A DNA stretch of 6,637 nt, taken from contig JAJYJA010000135.1 in the NCBI GenBank assembly GCA_021789795.1, forward strand, positions 1 through 6,637, written 5' to 3'. The position numbers were made by a program, and so were the translations under genes. Positions 1-4,553 of this stretch are shown piece after piece (the stretch's first letter is position 1; every line of letters starts with the position of its first letter). This DNA is from Deltaproteobacteria bacterium. GTDB taxonomy: Bacteria > Desulfobacterota > Desulfobulbia > Desulfobulbales > VMSU01. The notes beneath the pieces are model-generated. The model saw only the letters and a program-made list of their open reading frames with translations, did not search any database and was not told where the DNA came from.

Positions 1-353
1 AGTGGCTCAGGCAAGAGCTTGCCGCCCTGCGGGAGGCGGCCGAGGCCCGGGACCGGGCCCGGCTGCTGGCCCACCTCCAGACCATCGTGCCCGAGTTCAC
101 CGGCGGCGGGGGCCGGGGGCTGAGAAGGTTATCCTTAATGGGCGAAATTGGCTTGCAGACTTACCCCCAGGGCACGAACGATGCGGGAAATAGTGTCGTA
201 GCGGGGTTTGGCTCCAGGGGCCAGGGCCTTGTAAAGGCTTGCGCGGCCAAGGCCGGAATCGTTGGCCAACCGGGTCATGCCCCGGGCGCGGGCCACGTTG
301 CCGAGAGCAACGATAAACATGGCCGGATCAGGGTCTTCCAAGGCGGCGTTTAA
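1..353 (+). CDS. C-terminal part of a probable polysaccharide-biosynthesis NDP-sugar epimerase/dehydratase (5' end outside window, 3' end abnormal)
   Basis: The frame starting at position 3 opens with WLRQELAALREAAEARD and continues through a Leu-rich stretch to IVPEFTGGG. A short charged helix followed by a V-P-E-F/Y motif resembles the extreme C-terminus of CapD/FlaA1-like NDP-sugar 4,6-dehydratases, membrane-linked enzymes of surface polysaccharide synthesis. Such proteins usually end a few residues after this motif. Here the frame stays open to a TAA at 351-353, and its last ~215 bases lie antisense to the antitoxin gene at 135-419, so the tail is probably not native. A TGA at 121-123 sits just after G-rich runs in a neighbouring frame; a one-base insertion in those runs (or an assembly error) would explain the lost stop. 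The family call rests on a short tail, so it is moderate at best; the frame itself is clear over its first 35 codons. Confidence 0.45.
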   Translation, partial: WLRQELAALREAAEARDRARLLAHLQTIVPEFTGGGGRGLRRLSLMGEIGLQTYPQGTNDAGNSVVAGFGSRGQGLVKACAAKAGIVGQPGHAPGAGHVAESNDKHGRIRVFQGGV

Positions 354-419
354 GTATTCCGTGATGACTTCCTCGTTTTCGAGGTAGTCGGCAACGTCAA
401 GGGGGGCGATGGTGGTCAT
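135..419 (-). CDS. Orphan HigA-like addiction-module antidote protein (HI1420 type)
   Basis: This 94-residue protein has the pattern of the HI1420-type (COG3636) antitoxin family: an N-terminal segment with DVADYLENEE and YLNAALEDPDP (about residues 8-32), then LGNVARARGMTRLA (39-52) and GLGRASLYKALAP (56-68), which form a Cro/XRE-like helix-turn-helix, then a C-terminal RIVRALGVSL. Family members are DNA-binding antitoxins encoded just downstream of a RelE-fold (HI1419-type) toxin. I chose ATG 419 because family proteins begin at about this point; an ATG at 443 adds eight atypical residues and has no Shine-Dalgarno. A GGAGG at 436-440 is rather far (16 nt) from ATG 419. The region upstream on this strand (444-557) encodes no toxin, so the antitoxin is an orphan. 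Family assignment is confident; present function is unknown. Confidence 0.82.
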   Translation of the reverse strand: MTTIAPLDVADYLENEEVITEYLNAALEDPDPAMFIVALGNVARARGMTRLANDSGLGRASLYKALAPGAKPRYDTISRIVRALGVSLQANFAH

Positions 420-557
420 GTGGCTTTTATGGACGCCTCCCATTACACCCAGTAAGCTAACATCAGGGGCCTACCTGATCGCCGGGAGGCGATAATTTCG
501 TTTGGAGCATCGCGAGGAACCCGGCGGTTATGTGCCAGGCGCCCCGCGGAATCTAAC

Positions 558-803
558 CTACGCCGCCAGGGCCTTCTCCGGCATCGAATAGGCGGGGATG
601 GTATGCGCCGGCGGGCCGGGATTCGCCAACAGCCGGTCAATGGCCTCCACGGTCTCGATGTCCAGCAACGTGTCCCCGCAGACCTGGCAGACGTCGGCCG
701 GGACGTTTTCGATGATAACCGGCTTGCCGGCCAAGTTAACCAGGTGGTTGATCTCCGCTCTGGCGTATTTGCCAGGGCATCCTTGGATTGAGCAATGTTT
801 CAT
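558..803 (-). CDS. YgiT/MqsA-type zinc-finger protein, probable antitoxin of the DUF4258 pair
   Basis: This 81-residue protein carries two cysteine pairs: C4-x4-C9 followed by PGKY, and C39-x2-C42-GD after the VPADV segment. This matches the zinc-binding N-terminal domain of MqsA/YgiT-type antitoxins, here in the CxxxxCPG variant. The stretch from about residue 44 (LLDIETVEAIDRLL) matches the helix that closes this domain. There is no C-terminal helix-turn-helix as in E. coli MqsA, so DNA binding is not evident. The start at 803 overlaps the upstream DUF4258 stop as ATGA, which indicates translational coupling and shared regulation. A longer frame reaching 986 is just read-through antisense-type sequence within the DUF4258 gene and does not fit the family. 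Likely role (inference): neutralises the upstream protein by direct binding. Confidence 0.83.
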   Translation of the reverse strand: MKHCSIQGCPGKYARAEINHLVNLAGKPVIIENVPADVCQVCGDTLLDIETVEAIDRLLANPGPPAHTIPAYSMPEKALAA

Positions 804-1138
804 GGTCTCGTGCCTCTCTGGTAAGGGGTATCCCAATAGGGTTTGGTTGGTTCGTAAACGGTGATGATGACCAGCTCCGGCAAGCTGGTGGTGCAGACAG
901 CGTGCAGGGCTCGGCCTTGGCCCTGACCGACCACCAAGCAACAGGGGCCGCGGTCGTACTCCGGGTAGTTCTCCAATACCTGGCACCCCGTCAGCATGGC
1001 CAGAAGCTCGGATAGGGTCACCGCGTCGTTTCTCATCTCTTGATGGGCGTGGACGGTAAATTTGACCTGCCTGGTTCGCGCCTGTTCCCTTATCCTCGCC
1101 GTGATCGCCAGTTCGTCAAAATGGGAAGTGGTGCTCAT
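800..1138 (-). CDS. DUF4258-family protein, probable RelE-fold toxin
   Basis: This 112-residue protein shows the DUF4258 pattern: FTVHAHQEM (residues 27-35), a helix with LSELLAMLTG, then QVLENYPEYDRGPCCLVVG (53-71), GRALHAV (75-81) and the closing strand VIITVYEPTKPYW (90-102) followed by a basic tail. Conserved candidates for function are H30, H32, H79, T93 and Y95. DUF4258 proteins are often found beside YgiT-type zinc-finger or HTH antitoxins and are thought to be related to RelE/MqsR mRNA interferases, but most are uncharacterised. The gene is first in a two-gene operon, its TGA overlapping the start of the zinc-finger gene by 4 bp. The start at 1138 gives a normal family length; only a weak AAGAG lies in front of it. 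The length and the intact motifs argue that the pair is functional. Confidence 0.8.
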   Translation of the reverse strand: MSTTSHFDELAITARIREQARTRQVKFTVHAHQEMRNDAVTLSELLAMLTGCQVLENYPEYDRGPCCLVVGQGQGRALHAVCTTSLPELVIITVYEPTKPYWDTPYQRGTRP

Positions 1139-1220
1139 CTCTTGCCCGCCATGCTGGTCATAATTACGGACTTGTGCTTCAGAAAGACCGTGGCTCTGAA
1201 GTTGCCCCGCACCTCAACCG

Positions 1221-1248
1221 CGCCGCGTCTGGCGAAATAGACGCGGTG
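1221..1248. repeat. GC-rich perfect inverted repeat (possible RNA hairpin)
   Basis: CCGCGTCT (1223-1230) and AGACGCGG (1239-1246) are perfect 8-bp complements separated by GGCGAAAT. C1221/G1248 extends the stem beyond a G-T pair. No T-run follows on either strand, so it does not look like a terminator. Its role is unknown; it lies ~85 bp upstream of the DUF4258 start and ~180 bp upstream of the porin promoter. Confidence 0.45.
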
Positions 1249-1319
1249 GCCAGGGCCGATTGGATTTTAAGCTCGGATACGCCGCCGCCCACCGCCTCGC
1301 AGTCGTCAAAGTGGGTTTA

Positions 1320-1339
1320 TTGTATTCATTTGGATACAA
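1320..1339. promoter_or_regulatory. AT-rich palindrome, candidate regulator-binding site upstream of the porin promoter
   Basis: TTGTAT (1320-1325) and ATACAA (1334-1339) are perfect complements around an 8-bp centre. The site is AT-rich in a GC-rich setting and lies about 65 bp upstream of the porin -35 box, a common place for an activator or distal operator. It does not match the FNR, Fur or CRP consensus well, so no regulator is named. Confidence 0.3.
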
Positions 1340-1403
1340 CAGGTCAAGGAAAAACTTCTCGATGCCGCCGGTACAAAAAATTGGCCGGGATGGTAAAAAA
1401 ATC

Positions 1404-1430
1404 TTGACAAGGGTCGGGGCCGGATAATAG
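1404..1430 (+). promoter_or_regulatory. Sigma70-like promoter of the porin gene
   Basis: A perfect TTGACA -35 box lies at 1404-1409, preceded by A-rich tracts (1376-1401) that could act as an UP element. The -10 region is GGATAATAG: TAATAG at 1425-1430 gives a 15-bp spacer and GATAAT at 1423-1428 gives 13, both shorter than the ideal 17. Either choice puts the RNA start near 1436 and leaves a ~145-nt leader before the porin ATG. Confidence 0.55.
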
Positions 1431-1465
1431 AGTGGGGCCATCCGGCAATAGTGCGGGATGGCGGC

Positions 1466-1562
1466 CCGGTCTCCCCTGGGAGGGAAGGCCGGACGCGAGG
1501 GCGCCTAGGGAACGGCGCCGGGCCGGGGTGAGAGGCCGGGGCCGGAAGGCGCGAAATTTTTT
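1466..1562 (+). promoter_or_regulatory. Structured GC-rich 5' leader of the porin mRNA, possibly an attenuator
   Basis: Several stems can be drawn by eye. CCGG 1466-1469 pairs with 1489-1492 around CTCC/GGAG (1471-1474/1479-1482). GGCGCC 1500-1505 pairs with 1514-1519. A nested CCGG pair joins 1518-1521/1542-1545 and 1523-1526/1536-1539. As an alternative, GCGCCT 1501-1506 can pair with AGGCGC 1547-1552, just before a T6 run at 1557-1562. Mutually exclusive stems ending at a T-run suggest an attenuator or another cis-acting leader. I recognise no known riboswitch consensus. The structure is inferred, not calculated. Confidence 0.3.
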
Positions 1563-1566
1563 GGAC

Positions 1567-1572
1567 AAGGAG
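1567..1572 (+). promoter_or_regulatory. Strong Shine-Dalgarno of the porin gene
   Basis: AAGGAG sits 8 nt before ATG 1581, which fixes the start and fits a highly expressed outer-membrane protein. Confidence 0.85.
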
Positions 1573-1580
1573 ATACGACG

Positions 1581-3014
1581 ATGAAGAAGACTTTGGCAGC
1601 AGCAGCGATCAGCTCGGCCCTGGTGCTCGGCCTGGCGGGGGTTTCCCTGGCCGACGACACCACCACCCCGGCGGTGGCCGCCGGTGGCACCAAGATCACC
1701 ATTGACGGCAGCGTTCGCGAGCGGGGCCGGTATGATAAATCCACCAACGCCACCAAGGACGCCTCGGGGGCCTCTTACTACGACAGCCGGGTGCTGTTGG
1801 GGGTCAACGCCCAGGTCTCCCCGGAGGCCAGCGGCTACATCCAGTTGGAGACCGGCTCCGGCAACAACGATTCCGTGACCTGGGGTCAACCGACCGACAA
1901 CAATGGTTCCCTAATCGGTGCCACCTCCTCAGGTAACTCCCTGATGGACGGCGGCAACAAGGGGGCCACCAACATGGACGTCCGGCAGGCCTGGATCAAC
2001 TACAAGCCCGGCGACTTCGGGGTCAAGGTCGGGCATCAGCTTCTCGCCCTGGGCAACAAGATGTTCTTTGACCATGCCAGCGACGCCAGCGCCGGCGATG
2101 ACGCCATCACCGCCTACGGCAGCCTGAACGGCGGGGCCACCAACCTGGCCGCCATCGCCATCAAGTTTGACGAGGGTAAATACGTAGCAAAGAACCCCGC
2201 CTTGAGCAACTCCTCAGACGACATCAACGGCTATGTCGGCTTGGTGACCCAGAAGGTCAACGACAACCTGAACCTGGGCGCCAACTGGACCTACCTGCAC
2301 AGCACCCAGGGCAACAAGACAGATGCCACCTACAACGCCGCCGTGCCCGGTCTGTCGATGTCTAACGTCGGCCTGACCGCCGACGGCAAGGTGGGGGCTA
2401 TCTCCTACCTGGCGGACGGCGAGTTTCAGTTCGGCACCTTCAAGGATGATGGCATAACCCCCGCCTCGGACGCCAAGGGCTGGGCAGCCAAGGTCGGTGG
2501 CAACTACGACCTGGGCGGCGGCAAGGTCGGTCTGCTCTTTGGCTACGGCTCGGGTACCAAGCATGACGAGAAGGACGGCAATCAGCACGAGTTCATCGAC
2601 TTCCTGAGCCCCACCGCCTACGACACCATCATCGCCGGCTACCGGGCCGCTATCCCTGGCGCTGGCTGGGGCAATAGCGATGGCAAAAACTCCGGGCTCT
2701 CCAACCTGACCCTGTATCAGTTGAACGGCAGCACCAAGACCGTCTGCCCGCTGACCGGCAAGGACCTGACCCTGTTTGCCTCCTTGAGCTACATGCAGCT
2801 TTCCGAGGATATTGTCGATCCTTACAATAACCAAACCGCCAACAAGGTGGGCACCGAGGCCGACCTGGTCGCCACTTGGGCTCTTACCCCGGGCCTGAGC
2901 TACAAGGTGGAGGCCGCCTATCTTTGGGCTGGCGATGCCTTTGACACCATCGCCAACAACGGCAGCCCGGACAACCTGATGTTCCTGCGCCACAGCCTGG
3001 AGCTGAAGTTCTAG
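1581..3014 (+). CDS. Outer-membrane porin-like beta-barrel protein
   Basis: The 477-residue protein begins with a classical Sec signal peptide: KK at residues 2-3, a hydrophobic core AAAAISSALVLGLAG, and an SLA cleavage motif predicted after A24. The mature part alternates polar and hydrophobic residues, is rich in Gly, Asn, Asp and Tyr, and opens with the strand-like KITIDGSVRERGRYD (38-52), a start common to porins of the alginate-export/phosphate-selective type in delta-proteobacteria-like groups. It ends in LRHSLELKF, with the C-terminal Phe recognised by the BAM machinery. It should form a channel for small solutes or anions in the outer membrane; the substrate cannot be read from sequence. 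A single Cys occurs in the TKTVCPLTGKD loop. The gene is monocistronic: its own promoter and leader lie upstream and a strong terminator follows. Confidence 0.85.
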   Translation: MKKTLAAAAISSALVLGLAGVSLADDTTTPAVAAGGTKITIDGSVRERGRYDKSTNATKDASGASYYDSRVLLGVNAQVSPEASGYIQLETGSGNNDSVTWGQPTDNNGSLIGATSSGNSLMDGGNKGATNMDVRQAWINYKPGDFGVKVGHQLLALGNKMFFDHASDASAGDDAITAYGSLNGGATNLAAIAIKFDEGKYVAKNPALSNSSDDINGYVGLVTQKVNDNLNLGANWTYLHSTQGNKTDATYNAAVPGLSMSNVGLTADGKVGAISYLADGEFQFGTFKDDGITPASDAKGWAAKVGGNYDLGGGKVGLLFGYGSGTKHDEKDGNQHEFIDFLSPTAYDTIIAGYRAAIPGAGWGNSDGKNSGLSNLTLYQLNGSTKTVCPLTGKDLTLFASLSYMQLSEDIVDPYNNQTANKVGTEADLVATWALTPGLSYKVEAAYLWAGDAFDTIANNGSPDNLMFLRHSLELKF

Positions 3015-3098
3015 TCCTGGGCCTAACCGCCAGGGACGGCGGCGGTCTCACCCGCCCCACCGCCCTTGGCAGGCAACGGAGTTAAGTTTCCACCGACC

Positions 3099-3140
3099 AA
3101 CCCCCGGTCCGGCCTCGCGCCTGACCGGGGGTTTTTGTTT
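3099..3140 (+). terminator. Rho-independent terminator of the porin gene
   Basis: CCCCCGGTC (3101-3109) pairs perfectly with GACCGGGGG (3123-3131) around a 13-nt loop. AA at 3099-3100 extends the stem against TT at 3132-3133. The stem runs into TTTTTGTTT. It lies 85 bp after the porin stop. Confidence 0.9.
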
Positions 3141-3146
3141 CATGCG

Positions 3147-3207
3147 GTAGGATGGGCGGAGCCCATCGCCATCGCCCCAGCCTGCCGGTGGGCTTCGCCC
3201 ACCCTAC
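3147..3207. repeat. REP/BIME-like repeat, copy 1
   Basis: Two 21-bp arms, 3147-3167 and 3187-3207, are inverted copies of each other with few mismatches and are separated by 19 bp. Each arm starts (read inward) with GTAGG and folds into its own short hairpin: GATGGGC-GGA-GCCCATC on the left and GGTGGGC-TTC-GCCCACC on the right. A GTAG head followed by a small imperfect hairpin is the hallmark of REP sequences mobilised by REP-associated tyrosine transposases (RAYTs); two in inverted orientation form a BIME. No RAYT gene is in the window. This copy follows the porin terminator directly. Confidence 0.85.
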
Positions 3208-3240
3208 GGCTGTGGAAAAATTACCCTTGCCCAGAGCAAC

Positions 3241-3435
3241 TCAGTGCCGGCCAAGACCTTCGGCGATAAACGATGCGACCAGGGAGTTGATGCTTACGCC
3301 CTCCCTGCTCGCCAAAGCCGCTAGGCGAGCATGAACACTCTTGGGAACACGCTGTACCCACTTGCCGCTGTAGCTTTGGCCTATGGCCGGGACTGTTATC
3401 TTGGCCCCGTCTTGGCGACGGAAGGTGGATGTTAT
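3241..3435 (-). pseudogene. HicB-type ribbon-helix-helix antitoxin lacking a start codon
   Basis: Reading the - strand down to the TGA at 3241-3243 gives a clear HicB C-terminal ribbon-helix-helix domain: KITVPAIG, then SYSGKWVQRVPKSVHARLA, then ALASREGVSINSLVASFI and AEGLGRH. The frame is open upstream to about 3517 but contains no ATG, GTG or TTG before this domain. The best candidate for the ancestral start is the ATA codon at 3435-3433 (reading I/M-TSTFRRQDGAK), one base from ATG; no Shine-Dalgarno precedes it, and an intrinsic terminator on the same strand ends right beside it. The gene therefore looks silent, either a relic or a case of rare AUA initiation. No partner toxin lies next to it. 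Proteins of this family are DNA-binding antitoxins; the domain itself is intact. Confidence 0.7.
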
Positions 3436-3437
3436 CC

Positions 3438-3462
3438 AAAAAAAAGCAAGCGGCTTGCCTTT
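3438..3462 (-). terminator. Intrinsic terminator on the minus strand
   Basis: On the - strand, GCAAG-CCG-CTTGC forms a compact stem (+ positions 3446-3458), extended by a G-T pair and AAA/TTT, and is followed by a T8 run (3445 down to 3438). It would stop transcripts antisense to higBA just before the HicB-type remnant. On the + strand the hairpin is followed by CTTTGG, so it is much weaker there. Confidence 0.6.
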
Positions 3463-3488
3463 GGTTGGCGAGAAAGGTGCTCTACCGC

Positions 3489-3517
3489 TTGACGATATGA
3501 TCGTTTGACGATACCAT
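3489..3517 (+). promoter_or_regulatory. Candidate higBA promoter with embedded operator
   Basis: TTGACG (3489-3494) is 17 bp from TACCAT (3512-3517), which matches TATAAT at 4 of 6 positions. Between the boxes lies the perfect inverted repeat ACGAT-ATG-ATCGT (3492-3504), and TTGACGATA occurs twice (3489-3497 and 3505-3513). HigA proteins repress their own promoters by binding such palindromes, so this is the likely operator. The predicted RNA start falls at about 3523-3525, on the higB ATG. Confidence 0.5.
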
Positions 3518-3523
3518 TAACCC

Positions 3524-3805
3524 ATGCTCCGCACCTTCCATGATGCCGATACCCAACTGGTGTGGGCCGGCGAGTTTAGCCATCGGCTGCCGAATCAGAT
3601 TCAGGCCGCTGCCCGTCGCAAATTGAGAATGTTGAATAACGCCAGAACCATTGACGATTTGCGCATCCCTCCGGCAAACCGGCTAGAAAAACTTTCCGGC
3701 AACCGGAAAGAACAGTGGAGCATCCGGATAAACGACCAGTGGCGGGTGTGTTTTTACTGGCGGGAAGGCAACGCCGAAGAGGTGGAAATTTGCGATTATC
3801 ATTGA
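3524..3805 (+). CDS. higB: HigB toxin, RelE-family ribosome-dependent mRNA interferase
   Basis: The 93-residue protein matches HigB/killer-family toxins (RelE superfamily) along its whole length: MLRTFHDADTQLVWAG, a SHRLPNQIQAAARRKLRMLN helix pair (19-38), DLRIPPANRLEKL (45-57), then the core strands QWSIRINDQWRVCFYW (64-79) and the conserved end VEICDYH (87-93). R68, R74 and the terminal DYH lie at positions conserved in the family. Such toxins cut mRNA in the ribosomal A site and are neutralised by HigA. The gene precedes higA by 15 nt, the usual toxin-first order. There is no Shine-Dalgarno before ATG 3524, and the upstream promoter would give a leaderless mRNA, so HigB synthesis may be kept low. 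Length and motifs indicate an intact toxin. Confidence 0.92.
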   Translation: MLRTFHDADTQLVWAGEFSHRLPNQIQAAARRKLRMLNNARTIDDLRIPPANRLEKLSGNRKEQWSIRINDQWRVCFYWREGNAEEVEICDYH

Positions 3806-3820
3806 CCGGAGACTAAGCAG

Positions 3821-4111
3821 ATGGACAGACTGCCCAACATTCACCCTGGGGAGGTGCTGCTTGAGGAGTTTCTCAAGCCGATGGGGATAAGCCGCTACCG
3901 TCTAGCCAAGGCCATCGAGGTGCCGGCGATGCGTATCGGCGAGATATGCGCCGGCAAACGCTCGATCACCGCTGACACCGCCTTGCGCCTGGCCCGCGCC
4001 TTCGGCACCACCCCTGGTTTTTGGCTAGGGCTGCAAGCTGACTACGACACCGAGGAGGCGGCCAGGGCGGCGGGCGACTCCCTGCTCCGTATCGTCCCCC
4101 TGGCGGCGTAG
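3821..4111 (+). CDS. higA: HigA antitoxin, XRE-family DNA-binding protein
   Basis: The 96-residue protein has the HigA signature: an N-terminal IHPGEVLLEEFLKPMGIS (7-24), an XRE-type helix-turn-helix with YRLAKAIEVPAMRIGEICAGKRSIT (26-50), and the C-terminal family motif FGTTPGFWLGLQADYD (61-76). It binds and blocks HigB and, as a dimer, represses its own operon, probably through the palindrome at 3492-3504. A GGAG at 3808-3811, 9 nt from ATG 3821, gives it a ribosome-binding site that higB lacks, so translation would favour antitoxin over toxin. The TAG stop is followed after 3 bp by repeat copy 2, with the reading frame undamaged. Confidence 0.93.
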   Translation: MDRLPNIHPGEVLLEEFLKPMGISRYRLAKAIEVPAMRIGEICAGKRSITADTALRLARAFGTTPGFWLGLQADYDTEEAARAAGDSLLRIVPLAA

Positions 4112-4114
4112 CCC

Positions 4115-4200
4115 GTAGGGTGGGCGGGAGCCCACCATCTTCTTAGTCCGAAGCCCATCATCATCGCCAGGGCCCTGCCGGTGGGCTTCGCCCACCCTAC
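4115..4200. repeat. REP/BIME-like repeat, copy 2 (composite)
   Basis: The right arm (4180-4200) is identical to those of copies 1 and 3. Inward of it are a spacer close to that of copy 3 and only the inner half of the usual left arm (GAAGCCCATC, 4150-4159). A further complete left-type arm, GTAGGGTGGGC-GGGA-GCCCACC, lies at 4115-4136, separated by about 13 unrelated bases. This looks like a REP joined to a truncated BIME, giving an 86-bp element rather than 61-62 bp. It starts 3 bp after the higA stop. Confidence 0.85.
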
Positions 4201-4227
4201 CGCCGTCTTACCCAAGAGGGTTACGTC

Positions 4228-4344
4228 ATGTCTGAAACCGTCATCCGTTCTCGTATCGGCAAGGCCGTCAAGGAGGAGGCTCAAGCCCTCTTGGCACGCT
4301 TTGGTCTCAACAACTCGTCAAGGGGGATACCATGCGGACCGTAA
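4228..4344 (+). pseudogene. RelB/DinJ-family antitoxin, N-terminal stub
   Basis: ATG 4228, with AAGAGGG 7 nt upstream, opens a 38-codon frame. Its first 28 residues, MSETVIRSRIGKAVKEEAQA followed by LLARFGLN, match the ribbon-helix-helix N-terminus of RelB/DinJ antitoxins. Family members then continue with S-D-A-I-R and a toxin-binding tail; here the homology stops at about 4311 and the frame ends at TAA 4342-4344, 13 nt inside hicB. The part that binds the toxin is gone, and no RelE/YafQ toxin follows. It is best read as a deletion remnant. Because it keeps a good ribosome-binding site and overlaps the hicB start, it could still be translated and couple translation to hicB. Confidence 0.65.
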
Positions 4345-4553
4345 AGTTTGTGGTCTATCAGGAAGGCGAATATTTTGTCTCCCAATGCCTCAATGTGGAA
4401 GTGGCAAGCTTTGGCGAAACCATCGACGAGGCGGTGGCAAACCTGAAGGACGCAGTGGAATTGTACTTTCAAGACGATGCCCCCGGACACGGGCAGGGAG
4501 AATACCGGGCTATCGGCAGCGCCTTGATTGGCGAGGCCTCGGTCGGTGCCTAA
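4332..4553 (+). CDS. hicB: HicB-type antitoxin, short form
   Basis: The 73-residue protein is a compact HicB domain (UPF0150-like fold): VKFVVYQEGEYFVSQCLNVE (4-23), SFGETIDEAVANLKDAVELYF (26-46), a Pro/Gly-rich linker and a C-terminal IGSALIGEASV. It lacks the C-terminal DNA-binding domain of longer HicB proteins, as do many short forms placed before hicA. It would bind and block the mRNA interferase HicA. AGGGGG (4321-4326), 5 nt from ATG 4332, is a good ribosome-binding site. Its stop overlaps the GTG start of hicA by 8 nt, the normal arrangement for this subfamily. As the hicA here is truncated, the antitoxin is effectively orphaned. Confidence 0.85.
   Translation: MRTVKFVVYQEGEYFVSQCLNVEVASFGETIDEAVANLKDAVELYFQDDAPGHGQGEYRAIGSALIGEASVGA

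Larger units (their letters stand above)
1139..1403. other. Intergenic region without a recognisable gene
   Basis: This stretch lies between the divergent DUF4258 gene and the porin promoter. Short open frames exist in it (one at 1174-1407 on the + strand), but none resembles a known protein. It holds two inverted repeats, listed separately (1221-1248 and 1320-1339), and must contain the promoter of the DUF4258 operon on the - strand. I see only weak -10-like AT-rich sequence near 1158-1166 and no convincing -35 for it. Confidence 0.5.

Noticed and set aside
478..493. ATCGCC-GGGA-GGCGAT hairpin between the two minus-strand antitoxin genes, considered as a terminator
   Set aside because: No T-run follows on the minus strand, and AATTTCGTTT on the plus strand is a poor one; the stem is only 6 bp.
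444..557. Possible toxin gene upstream of the orphan HI1420-type antitoxin
   Set aside because: Only about 114 bp lies between the genes; the frames give no HI1419/RelE-like motif such as the GPGYRVY signature.
1174..1407. 77-codon plus-strand frame in the intergenic region
   Set aside because: Non-ATG start, no Shine-Dalgarno, no resemblance to a known protein, and it overlaps the palindrome and porin -35 box.
2214..2993. Long (259-codon) minus-strand open frame inside the porin
   Set aside because: It is a shadow of the porin codon pattern: low-complexity Val/Gly/Ala composition, no family motif, no ribosome-binding site.
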